From assembly GCA_039619475.1 (NCBI GenBank), contig CM077115.1:487093352-487157351 (forward strand): DNA of 64,000 bases, read 5' to 3'. A program made the position numbers and the translations under genes. Positions 12,121-22,609 of the stretch are shown piece after piece (positions within the stretch are counted from its first letter, which is position 1; each line of letters begins with the position of its first letter). The stretch is from Icerya purchasi. Taxonomy: Eukaryota; Arthropoda; Insecta; Hemiptera; Monophlebidae. Under the pieces are notes generated by a model. It had not been told where the DNA came from. It saw only the letters and a list, made by a program, of their open reading frames with translations, and did no database searches.

Positions 12121-12294
12121 GCTTTTCATTCATGATTGTTTTCACCGTCGGATTAGATTTTTGACTTAAAATACTATAAATTTGCCAAATTACCATAGAA
12201 ATGTAGCTTTTGGTGTTTTTACCGTGGAAATATCTGTTCTTATTAAAATGTTTTAATTTAATTGAATAAAAATGCACTAAAAAGTAAAAAATAA

Positions 12295-12716
12295 AATGCT
12301 TTTTTACAAAAAATAAATACCGATACTTGAAGGTTTATTATAAAAATTTAAAAATGCACTAAAAAGTAAAAAATAATTACTCCCGATGAGAAAATATATA
12401 TATCAGAGTGATATAACACTTAAGTGGTAATATCGTAATTCTTATACAACATTAATTTTTTAGAGTTGGCATCAAATTCATATTAAAAGAATAATTAAAA
12501 ACTACATTAAATGTTGATTAAATTGTTCCTAACATGAATTTAATTCCAACTCCAAAAAGTTAATGGTGTATAAGAATTACGATATCACCTTAAGTTATAT
12601 CACTCTGATATATATATTTTCTCATCGGGAGTAATTATTTTTTACTTTTTAGTGCATTTTTAAATTTGTATAATAAACCCTGAAGTCGGTATTTATTTTT
12701 TGTAAAAAAGCATTTT
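12295..12716. repeat. 422-bp near-perfect palindrome (foldback/MITE-like)
   Basis: The left arm (12295-12505) and the reverse complement of the right arm (12508-12716) match almost base for base. One run of about 70 bases is identical and includes GCACTAAAAAGTAAAAAATA, ACTCCCGATGAGAAAATAT and CAGAGTGATATAAC. The centre is near 12507 with almost no spacer. Small mismatches (for example GATACTTGAAGG against GACTTCAGGG) show it is not brand new. If transcribed, the RNA would fold into a very long hairpin. Confidence 0.9.
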
Positions 12717-12841
12717 TTACTTGAAATTATAGTATATTATAAATAATCGTACAGGCTTTGGAGTTATCCGTGACTCGTCATTGATTTCTTTTCACCATTC
12801 ACTAATCTGTTGACCGCTTTCGGAATGAGGAACGGTAAAAC

Positions 12842-13000
12842 TTTTTTTTTTTTTCGTTTACTATTTAATTTTCGGGCGCCTCAACTACAGACATTAGCCC
12901 AAGGCGAGTGAAAATTTTGAAAGGGTCAATAATGTCAATATGCGGCAGCGGGAATCAAGCTAGGTCCTAATTAAGCGAAACGCCACTACGCCTAACCAAT
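12842..13000 (-). mobile_element. tRNA-derived SINE with LINE-like 3' tail
   Basis: Read on the minus strand, an A-box-like TTAGGCGTAGTGGCG (12994-12980) is followed by a B-box-like AGCTTGATTCCCG (12961-12949), the pattern of a pol III promoter inherited from a tRNA. The box spacing is shorter than in a normal tRNA. The 3' part reads CTTGGGCTAATGTC then AGTTGAGGCGCCCG and then an A-rich tail (poly-T at 12842-12854 on the plus strand). That tail resembles the 3' end of LINE family G copies in this window, for example TGGGTAAATGTCCTGAGTTG then ACGCGCCCA near 40092-40120. No target-site duplication was found. Confidence 0.65.
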
Positions 13001-13310
13001 TATTAAATCTTCTACTAGATGTAGTGTTCACTACCGCCATTTGATAGCGCTGTAATAATAATCGATCGTGTCCAATGGTAAATCGTGCCAAATTAATTAC
13101 CGTTAATATTCTAGTGCCGGGTATTAAAAGGATGGGTAAATTGTGTGATTCTGTTTAAGTGATCAATATGAAAGCGAAATATAATTAAACGGGATAAGCG
13201 AAATATAGTTTTAAGATCGCGTTTAATATCCACTAAGAAAATGTTTTTTTTTTTGGTACGCAGAAATTTACATTATCATATTTTCTTATTCCGTATTACT
13301 TATAAACCAG
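13001..13310. other. Spacer, nothing recognised
   Basis: AT-rich sequence with a poly-T at 13244-13254. No motif was recognised on either strand. Confidence 0.4.
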
Positions 13311-13970
13311 TGGCGGATCCATGGTGGGAGGAGACATCCGCCTCCCAAGAACCAAGACTTCGATGAAAAAATTTGTTGCAACAGATAAACTTAATTTACG
13401 CTATAAAAGTTTTGCATAAATGTTACCTATGGTTCGAATTATAGCTAATATTTAATATTGTTTTCTGGTAAAACCATTAATGTTACCTTTTTTATTCTGT
13501 TTTAAGCGCAACTGTGGTCGATTTTTTATCTTAATTTATTCTCAATTTTTATTTTGCGATGTAAATGAAAATAGTTCAATGATAAATACATATATATATA
13601 TATTTTTTAATTGCTCACGTACAAAGAATTCGGATCCGGTTAATAACAAAAATAAAAAAGAAGTAAAGTCTAATAAAAATACTATTCTTCTATTCTTCCT
13701 AGTAATTTACTATTCAAATTCTAAACTTATCATTTTTTAGGTGTAATTTTATAATTTCGTTTTATTTTTCACCCCTCAAAATAAAACAAAATTTAAATTA
13801 AAAATTGTAATAATTATGTATTTTTAAAACATTTTTAAATTTTTGAAGAGGGTCGCTATTTGATTTTCTTTATGAGACAAGGCATTTCTCAAATCTACTG
13901 TCTACCGTATAAGTTATTACGTAATTACAATAATTTCTCTCCCTAAAATGTCTATCTGGATCTGCCCTGG
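13311..13970. mobile_element. Degenerate hAT-like non-autonomous element
   Basis: The left end reads CAGTGGCGGATCCATGG. The right end, read inward, is CCAGGGCAGATCCAG (13957-13971), which resembles an inverted copy. hAT elements commonly end in CAGTGGCGGATC-like repeats. The internal stretch from CGATGAAAAAATTTGTTGCA to about 13510 recurs inverted at 29120-29290, so the element belongs to a dispersed family. I could not match 8-bp target-site duplications, and the interior encodes nothing recognisable. Confidence 0.5.
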
Positions 13971-13971
13971 T

Positions 13972-16139
13972 GTGGAATTTCCTGGTTTCATTCATTAATC
14001 CGTTATAGGTTAATCGATAGTACACATAGTTATCAAGGTCTGCTGATGAGTGAGCTCTAAAATGGGTTTTCTTTACATAGTTGAGGATTACGAAGGGGAA
14101 ATGTTTCTATAATGGTAAGCATATTCATACACATTCTCTTTTATCATGTATAACAGCAATATGCTAGAATAAAGTTCAGACGGATATTGTATTTATTTTT
14201 AATGTAAGTGCACTGGGAGTTTATATTGCGTACGGTGGTATTTGTGATAGTCTGCCATTGCCTTTCACGGCACAGCATTTAACATTTCCTATTTTTAACT
14301 ATGAATCCAGGACCCCAATAACGTCTCGGTAGTCCTATCGTTCCAGCAACCAGGCTATCGCAACAACATCGTTAAATGTATTTACACGCTTCAGTACGCC
14401 TTCAACATTTACCTCGTTAGCAAACACACAATTTTACTTTCGTAAGAACGTCAGCATCTTGGCAAGAGTACCGATAAGGATATCAATAACGAAATGCACT
14501 GTTCTAAATTACCTTCATGTGAAGTATATGAAATATCGTTTAGCTCCAAAAACAGAGTTAATCTCAATAGCAAACCTAGTCTCGTACAGAGAAATCGATC
14601 AAACGAGTGGTGGTGAGAGATGAGGAGAAAAGTCGACGAAGGCGATTTATCAGCAATGATCAAGTTCCGACATGAAGAAAAGCGAATGATGATTTTTTTT
14701 TAAAATTTTCCTTGCTCTCTTAATACTCCGCATGTATGCAAGATTAAAAGGGCGGTTCCCTTTATTATTCTACGTCGATGCCCTAAGTTATCCGGTTTGC
14801 CATCTTTTCGGGGAAAGATAAAATGAATAATCTGCAGAGTTCCTTTTCTGAACTTTGACACTGCGGAACGGTACCGATTTCTCGCAGAAACCGCGTACTG
14901 TGGAAGCATTTTTCGTCGAATTGTTCTAACGAAATAAAGGGCGATAAGACAGAGTAGCTTGACGGTAGAATAGTTCGGAGCGATGTTTAATAATGGTCCG
15001 TACGTTGCCCGAATGAAGTGGACTTAGTGCGATAATAATAGAGGTTATGCGGGAAGGAGATAACGAACGCAGTGCCGAGTGCGCCTCGTGCCCTCGGCGG
15101 GGAAATAATTTAGTCGCGACGGTGGCAGGCGGTGATGCAAAGTCGACTTCAGCTGGTCGCTTTTCGTTCAAAAAGTTGCGTAGGAAATTGAACTGCAACG
15201 CTCCTGGACGACGATGACGAATATTAGGCCTCGCAAAGAACGCGATATCAACGAAAAAGGCATCACCCTCTATTATTTTCGCGATTCTTCGAATTATTCC
15301 GATTCGGCTCTTCGTTCATCCGCTATCTAGTTCTTGCGCGGAGGGACATATGCTCACAATTCCGCATTTCTTTTATTCTGACTGTGGCATTCAGTCGCCT
15401 CACATCGGGACAATAGATTCTACTTTATCCGGTCGAGTAATGAACAGTCTCGCCCAATTAGGCTTATATTGTTTGGATTTAAAATCCGTCAGCTAGCCTT
15501 AGTAGAACCGGTCGTGTCTGTAACAAAAAAACGTGAAAAAGAAATCGGCTAATTAAAAAGGCACCATATAATGACATCTGCCCTGGAATCTTTAGAAGGG
15601 GTGGCTTCTTCGAATTTGCTCAAAGGCGACGCGTAACAAATTAATTAAATCGCAATATCAACGTTTTTTTGTCTTTTTTTCTTTTTTTGAAATTTTGCAA
15701 TTACGAAAAAAAAAGTAAAATAAACGGTCGCCGATAAAATATTGCAGAGGTGAAATATGTATCTATCGTGTTTCGATAAATGTACAAGAATGAAGCTAAA
15801 AAGCTGATTCATCGTACAAATTTAATATAAAATCTCATCAGAATCTAACATAATAAAAGTGTAATCAATGCGGTAATATTAAAATAATATACAACTATAA
15901 ATATCTTTCTCGGTACTACAATGATACTAGAATGTGCAATAAAATAGAATAAGTAAAAAAGGTCGGAACTTTCATTTTACGCCCCAACAATCACTGCTTC
16001 TTATTAACAAATATATCCACTTAAAAACGCAAAAAAAAAACGTAATTAATTATTAAAAATTAATATGCGTCAACCGGTTTCGATTAATTTTAACCATGAT
16101 TTCATGAAATATACTAAATTAAAATTATACGTCATTTAC
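13972..16139. other. Unique-looking spacer with a GC-richer block, no gene seen
   Basis: The block 14450-15460 is clearly less AT-rich than its surroundings and lacks obvious repeats or transposon motifs. Three moderate minus-strand open frames lie here (14451-14663, 14700-14909, 14926-15198), but none shows a domain, a shared frame or convincing splice sites. It may be single-copy noncoding DNA, possibly regulatory. The remainder is AT-rich with A and T runs. Confidence 0.35.
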
Positions 16140-16236
16140 CTTTTTTATTTTTATTTTTATTTTCATTTTTATTTTCATTTTTATTTTTATTTTCATTTTC
16201 ATTTTAATTTTATTTTTATTTTATTTTATTTATTGC
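16140..16236. repeat. (TTTTTA)/(TTTTCA) simple repeat, tail of the LINE on the minus strand
   Basis: An irregular array of TTTTTATTTTTA and TTTTCATTTT units ends in TTATTTATTGCGGCC. On the minus strand this is a GGCCGCAATAAATAAAATAAAA tail in two parts, the 3' terminus of the LINE to its right. Confidence 0.8.
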
Positions 16237-18000
16237 GGCCTGTACAGCCGTTTAGATATAGAGAGGCGTAAGAACTGTGATTGTTAAATCAGGTTATTTG
16301 GCAGCTTTGAAGTATGAAAATTGCTTGAGGTTTTATCTGCAACTGTCGGATGGTACGTATTCAAGAGTTTCATTTGGTATATGCGCAAATTTCTTTGACT
16401 GTAAAATTTTGAGCATTCGGTGATTACATGAGCGATTGATACATTGCAGGTGTCACACGTATTGGGGTCGCGGTTGCCTATTTAATATGTATCCATGCGT
16501 TAAAGCGCAGTAACTTGTTCTTAGGCGGAAAAGTGTTACTTGATTATTTCTCGATTCTTGGAATGAAGTTTTCCACGGAACGACTGTGTTTTCTTAATTG
16601 ATTTTAGTTTGTTTCCTTCTGGCACACATCAGATCCCCCCGATATTCATTAGAAGGCTTTTTGTGCGAAATATTTACTAGCTTTTTTCAGATCGGCGATT
16701 GGGATTGGAACATCCGGTATTGGAGAAATACTTAAGACTAGCTTTGCAGTTTTATCGGCTTGTTCGTTTTGACGAATGTCGGAGTAAGATTCGATCCAAT
16801 AGAAGACGCCTTCTTTGCTTGATGAAGATAGCGTTTGGATTATTTTCTGGGATGTGGAATGATACTTCTTTTTGTATGGAACGGATAATGAATCAATTAG
16901 TATCGAAATGCTGCTGAATGCGAGTTTTGTGCCACAGTTGACTGCTAGTTTTTGAGAACATAAAGTTCGGTTGACTGGACGGATAACTCCGATGGTAGTG
17001 GAAACGGAAACATTTTGTTTTCGTGAACCGTCGAACATTCAGCTTTTTCTGGTGTTTTAGAACCATCTGTGTATATTGTAGCAAAGTTTTGATACTTACT
17101 TAGGAGGTTATTGTAGTTTTGATGATAAGCAGCTGCATTAGTTTAGAGACTTATTCAGGTCAGTAAGAGATAGATCTATATTTGGAGCAAAATCTAGCCA
17201 TGTTGGATTTATATTGAACGGAAAATTTAGAAGATTGGTATTTTTTAGAATGACTGATTTAACGAGATTATCGTTATTATGGGAAAGAGAGTTGGGCGAG
17301 ATCATGAAGTAAAGGGAAGAGCTGAAGTTTGCATTGGCGAAAATGTTGAGAATGGCCTTTGAATATTTAAGGTGCGGGTTCTGAGGATTTGTTTAGAAGA
17401 CTATCGATTGGTGTGATACGAAAAGCGCCTGTGATTAACCTCAACAAGTGTTATGAATTGTATTCAAAGAGTCAAGACGTGTTTGAGTAGCGAAACCGTA
17501 ATGCACCATAGTCCATTGCTGGACGGATAAGGATTCGATAAAGTTTCAGAAGTGTACACGTTTGTCTGTGCCGTATGAAGTATGAGTCAAATTTTTAAGA
17601 GATTAATTTTTTAAAATCATTTCGCTTTAAGATTTACGAACTGCGGAGTCCAGGACGAGGTATTATCAAAGATTACAACTAGGTATTTGACTCTGTTTGA
17701 AACTGGAATAGGGGCATATTGTCAATTAGAGAGGTTTAAGTTTTTAGGGAATTTGTAGTGTTTGCAAAAGTGGATTGCAGTTGATTTAGCTTGTGAAATT
17801 TGCATTGCGTCGGCTCCATTCGCGTATTTGATTAACTGCTTATTGAAGGAGATTTTCTCCGACTGTAGGATTTTTGAAATTGATAAATATGCACAAGTCA
17901 TCTCTGCAAAGAGAGCTTTGTGAACGAGCGGGGGAACTGATTTGGCTAGATAGTCAATACCGATTATGAAGAGTGTAGTGTTGAGAATTTTAATTTAGTA
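16237..18000 (-). mobile_element. I-like LINE fragment (RT C-terminus, RNase H, zinc motif), 5' truncated
   Basis: Read right to left, the minus strand shows RT C-terminal motifs near 17820-17640 (KSTAIHFC, then NRVKYLVVIFDNTSSW) and ILIRPAMDYG-like sequence near 17530. RNase H follows at about 17085-16650 (ATIYTDGSKTPEK, then DSLSV, FYWIESYSDIRQNEQADK). Last comes a C-terminal cysteine-histidine motif, CDTCNVSIAHVITEC, at about 16470-16415. The same motif type ends the LINE at 63425-63810. The 3' end is the AATAAA-rich tail at about 16230. Stops and frameshifts are frequent, for example between the RNase H segments near 16917 and 17038. Membership in the I group is an inference from RNase H plus this C-terminal motif. 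Confidence 0.75.
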
Positions 18001-18331
18001 CGTGTTAAAGTTAACTTTTAAATCACTTTTAATTTTATTTAATACACACTGCGAAATTATGGTTAAAATTAAATTTCGAACATTAATTTTTAATAATTAA
18101 TCGCGCCTTTTTTTACATTTTTAAATCTACACTAATTAGTATATTAACTATACGACTGTGTTAAAAATCATCATTGTAGAAGTTAATAACAGCTATAGTA
18201 AAATTAATTTTCTTCTACAGTTTGTAAAACGAAAGCAAAAGAAAAACAAAAAAAAACACGCAAAAATGGATTTGCTTGTAGCTAGATAAATGATTATTAT
18301 TACCGTTTGATTGTTAACACTAAATTATATA

Positions 18332-18350
18332 TACAGAGTGTTCTGAAACT
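18332..18350 (+). repeat. Candidate left terminal repeat of a Tc1/mariner-type element
   Basis: TATATACAGAGTGTTCTGAA resembles the TA-flanked CAGGGTGTTC-type ends seen on many insect elements of the Tc1/mariner superfamily. It lies about 440 bases upstream of a matching transposase N-terminus. The partner repeat was not found. Confidence 0.4.
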
Positions 18351-18780
18351 AATTCAGAAAATTTATTTTACGCTATAAAGCTCGTCAAAATGAACTAAAA
18401 AGTCCTGAGGGAAAAATCATTTGGACGAACAATTAATTAGTTATAATTAATTAAATTAATTCATTGTAATAAACAAATAAATATATATATATATTTTTTT
18501 ATGATCCAATATGTTTTGCAATGAAAATTAAATAAATATTGAAAAGAACTAAAATATGTATTATTAAATGTAGTCGTAAGTGTATAGTTAACTAAGTAAA
18601 AATTCAACCCAATTCGTTGCATTTTTTTAAATCAACAGTATTATGCATTTTACTACAACGTAGCCTCAGTGTTCATTTAGTTTTCTTTGCTGGTTTTGTA
18701 AATACAAGAAATAAAATACAGCCATTGATTTCGAAGCTAGAGCTGTGACGTATTGTTTCATCAGTGCGATTGTAATCATT

Positions 18781-19188
18781 ATGGCAAACCGTCGCGAACA
18801 TGGCCGTTTTACGATCGAGGAATAGTCGCAAATGGTGCATTATTACTTACTTAGGTAATGGCAACCTCGAAGAAACGTTTTTCTTATACGTTGCGCGTGG
18901 GCCGATTACCGTAGGCCTAATCCACAAACGTTTGGTGCAGTGCACCAGCGTTTTATGGGCAGCGGTAACGTACTTCCGTTTTATGGTGACATGGGTCGTC
19001 TTCGCAATGTGCTTGTGCCAGTCTTTGAAGAGAGGATCCAAGAATTGTTTGCCGATGATCCGACTACATCTGTGCGGAACGTTACTCGTCAAGTTGGTAT
19101 AACACCGAGCAGAGTGCATGCTGTAATTAAGGACACTGACAAGTACCCGTATCATTACCATTGTGCGCAAGAGCTTTTTTTGTTGTAG
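18781..19188 (+). pseudogene. Tc1/mariner-type transposase N-terminus (DUF4817-like helix-turn-helix), truncated
   Basis: The ATG at 18781 begins MANRREHGRFTIEE, the opening of a helix-turn-helix domain found at the N-terminus of transposases in insects (Pfam DUF4817 as I recall it). An in-frame TAG follows at about 18823. After a frame change the conserved part continues: FGAVHQRFMGSGNVLP, ELFADDPTTSVRNVTRQVGI and a final YPYHYHC segment. The reading then hits LFLL and a stop at 19186-19188, and the DDE catalytic domain is absent. The domain would bind the element's terminal repeats. Truncation coincides with the start of another repeat just downstream, so later insertion or deletion probably removed the 3' half. 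Confidence 0.75.
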
Positions 19189-19235
19189 ATACCCTTAAAG
19201 AAGGAAGTAAAACTATAACAATATATACATCTATA

Positions 19236-19505
19236 ATTACAACTTAATTCTTAGGCTACCCCCCCCCCATTAGAAAAAATATCCCAAAAAAATGTCTTAA
19301 TTTTATGTAACGTTTATTATATTTTATAGGATTTTTGTGATTATGTTATTATATTCATTTGGACCGATTTAGAATTACGTTGTAAATTTTGATCATTTTA
19401 TACAAAGTATAGAAGAGAAAGAAATAGAAATGTAAGCAAGAAGGGTCAAGGGGCACAGCCCCTTGCGAGGCCAAAATGGCCGAGTTATATATATATATAT
19501 ATGAA
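19236..19505 (+). mobile_element. Hairpin-ended TA-flanked repeat family, copy 1
   Basis: It starts near ATTCTTAGGCTACCCCCC and runs through TTTTATGTAACGTTTATTAT and AAAGTATAGAAGAGAAAG. It ends with two adjacent hairpins: AAGGGGCACAGCCCCTT (7-bp stem) and GGCCAAAATGGCC (4-bp stem), then GAG and a (TA)n run at 19486-19501. Copies lie at 61040-61310 (same orientation) and 61880-62290 (inverted); 44700-44805 has only the GTAACGT end. No coding capacity was found. Superfamily is unknown. Confidence 0.75.
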
Positions 19506-20041
19506 TATAGAAGAAATTAACAAATAAAAAACAGCAAGACTAAGTCTGCATAATGTAAGTTAAAAAAAATATACTAATTGTAATGAAACTAAAGTCATGA
19601 TTTAAGTTGTTCCCTTTGTACATGGCGTTTTCTATTGTCCTATTTTGATTTCCTGTTCTTTTTATCTTTTCCTGATATTCCCTTTTTACTGTTTGGCTTC
19701 ACTTTTTCGTTATTTCCTATTCTTAATTATCTTATTTATTCAGATTTTTCGAAAGATATTTTCTTTATAATGATGGGTAAACATCCGACGAAAACCGACC
19801 TAAATAAAAATTGAAAAAAACAAAAAAAAAAAAGCATCATATCAGTTGTATCTAATTTATTTTAAGCTTGCTTTGGGTTGTATTTAAAATAAAGAAAAAA
19901 AGTCCACCATTGTACGATAGCCAGAAATTTTTTCGATTTTTAAAATAAACTTTTACGAATATCGACAATTATAACATAAACATCCTATTATTACACAAAG
20001 CTTTGTATTAGATCCTTACTTATGGAATATTGTTTTTGCAG
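19506..20041. other. AT-rich spacer with A-runs
   Basis: T-rich then A-rich sequence. A 12-A run at 19822-19833 could be the tail of an unrecognised retroposon. The last 30 bases look like a splice acceptor region (see the next entry). Confidence 0.35.
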
Positions 20042-20227
20042 GAGCTTATTTTTCATCAAAAATCAAATCTGGAAGGTACAGATATTTTAAGGTCAGATAA
20101 GGAATCAACTGCTTATCTACTAAAGCCGTACTTGCAGAAGTCCCATATAAATTATGAAAAAGGAATTACACTGAGTAATAGTATAATTTTACCTGACGAC
20201 ACATTGCATAACGGAAGTATTATATAG
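20042..20227 (+). CDS. Weak candidate terminal coding exon
   Basis: An open frame of 61 codons plus stop begins right after TTGTTTTTGCAG (AG at 20040-20041), a fair 3' splice site. A branch-point-like CTTACTTA lies about 25 bases upstream. The peptide is polar (it begins ELIFHQKSNLEGTDILRS and ends LHNGSII) and I do not recognise it. In DNA this AT-rich a 186-base open frame is mildly unusual but not rare. There is no upstream exon in the window to pair with it. It could be the last exon of a host gene, part of an unrecognised transposon, or chance. Confidence 0.15.
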   Translation, partial: ELIFHQKSNLEGTDILRSDKESTAYLLKPYLQKSHINYEKGITLSNSIILPDDTLHNGSII

Positions 20228-22609
20228 AAAAAGACGTTGAAAATTAAAACATTCCAAAAGCCGATAAAAGGTTTTGAAGGGCTTTTGGCCGTAAAACTTT
20301 TTAAATCATATAGAACAATCAGTTATTTATCGGTCATTGTTACTGTTGAAATTAAACCAGTTGAATTTGAAATGCAAAAAGCTCAATTGCGATTAAAAAT
20401 AAAATTAGTATGAATAATTTTTTCAATAACGTTAAATGTGTAATAAATCTTATTTCAAATACGAAAATAAAGCACTTAAAGTAAAACAAATGAAGAAACA
20501 CTTACCGGTGAATTTTATATTAATAAGCTTCAAGAAAAATGGAATAATCATTATACGACGTATATGAATTTTTCCCACATGTAATTAGATATAAAAATAA
20601 TCAGTATACGCTGAATTCTTTATAACACGGCACGGGTTGTTCAAAAGTTCATCTGTATAAAGTTAAGATCTTTTGTTCCGAAAACTGTATAGTATGTAAT
20701 TTTGGGTTTGATGTTTTCCATGTACTGCAAGGATATAATTATGATAATAATTATAATAAATTGTGTAATTATGATGTGAAATAACTGGAAGAAAATTTAC
20801 TTTAATGAATTCAACAAATTTGCAATAGACAGTATCAAATTTCGCCAAAACAATGTACGTATTAACAGATAAGTAGAAATATATAATTATGTAGAGAATT
20901 TTAAAATGGAGCTTAAAATACTAGTAGGAGCAAATACTTAATTTAATAGTTGCATTATTATGGATAAATATGTATATTGATAAATGTACCGTACCCAAAG
21001 TTTTGGGAATAGGGAGGAAAAAAATGCGCAGATGAGCCACAGCAATTTCAAGTCGGACTCTCTGGGTTAGGACTGGAACTATTTACGGTGTCCGCTACGT
21101 ATTCAATGTTTCGAGGAGACAAACCGCAACCTAATAATAATCTAGTTTGTTGCATCGGTTCTTTGACACCGGTTCGAGCGATCTGAATGGCAGAAAACGG
21201 ACTTCATCGACTCCTCAGCGGACAACTTGCGGCATCGTATTATCAGAATATTTTAACACTAGTTCAAGCCATTGCATTCGAAAATGGCACATCGGATGAT
21301 AAATCTTATACCATCCGCAGGCAATGCGATTCATATTATTACGGTGTAGTTTAACCGAATTCAGGCATTTCCGTTCAATTAAGTACACACACACACACGC
21401 ATCTTTCTACGCCTACTTTCTTCCGTATGCGAAGTACCCTCTAGTCTGATCGCGTAAACGGATTCACTAATGTATACAATAAGCCGCGGTTAACTCTAGT
21501 TGCGTACATTTCCGTACAAAACGTAATTACTCGTTTTTCCGGTTTTTCAATACTACTTGGTCATGTGATTCACGATTAAGGGGAAATATTGTAAACCGGC
21601 ACACATTTAAAAGGCGCTCGCAGAATTTGTAGAACGCTTATTCTCTTCTTTAACTCTCTTACGAAGACAACACGATGACACAGTAATCAGTTTTATCTGA
21701 CAATGATTTTCCGGTAAGTGTTCATAACTTACAGACGCGAACTAAATGTCTAGTACATTGTTCATTTATTCGCGCGCGGTATACAAAGATTAACCGTCAG
21801 TTTTGAGTACGTGGAATTTTTTCCATTGGGGGGCTTTACGTATTGTTTTTTAATATCGACGGCGATAATATTTAGGCGGCCGGACGGGAACGGCAGGGCG
21901 GGATTAGTTAGACTGGAACGGTAGGGCGGAGGAAAGTTACGTGTTAACGGGTAACGGCTCGATGGAAGAATGCCGTTATTACCGATGTCGGAGCGCCGAG
22001 GAATACGTTCCCGCCATATTCAATGAAAACTTTATTAAAGAATTCCACACATTTTCTTCCAACGAAATCCTATTTATTATACTCCGATCTTTGCCCCTTT
22101 CCTGTGCATCCGCTCTCTGCATCGCCACCGTTCAATGACTATTCAGATGACATCATCGAAGAACGCGTATGAGAAAAAAGAGTTTCGACAGACGAAGATG
22201 TCGACGCCATTCAGCGTTCGCCGCCTTCTTCAATTCGGAATTTATTCTCGGAACGTTTGAAAAATATTTCCTAGAATTACTAGGAGTTCTTTTGTTTCCT
22301 AGCGAAGCGGCTATATTAATTAATGAAGGCGCTGTCCGACTTTTCAAATTATTTTTCGGCTTGATTCGAACAGGTTAAGAAGAGCGTCGAGCGATATTTT
22401 AATATTAACACCGTTCGATAAAGAGTAGTGCACCTTTACTTATTTTCGTCGTGGATACCGGAAAGGATTTGATTTTTTAGTTCCACTTTTCTTTTATTGA
22501 AAAAAGGAATTCTAATATAAGAAAAATAAAAGTAAAGCAAGATTAAAATAAATTAATCTAAAAAAAGGTAGATCAGTGCGACTTTGATTCGTGTTCTGAG
22601 GATCCCCAT
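20228..22609. other. Spacer including a GC-richer block, no gene seen
   Basis: 20228-21000 is AT-rich with nothing recognised. 21000-22450 is GC-richer and contains CGGCCGGACGGGAACGGCAG near 21877-21896, followed by a related GGAACGGTAGGGCGG at 21915-21929, a short direct repeat. A (CA)5 run lies at 21387-21400. Overlapping open frames at 21941-22378 on both strands show no domain. This block looks single-copy and may be regulatory. Confidence 0.35.

Noticed and set aside
14451..15198. Three successive minus-strand open frames that could be exons
   Set aside because: Frames have no shared motif and I could not find matching donor and acceptor sites with phase.
19236..19505. Calling the hairpin-ended repeat a Helitron
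   Set aside because: The 5' TC and 3' CTRR ends were not found and the hairpins abut a TA run; left unclassified.
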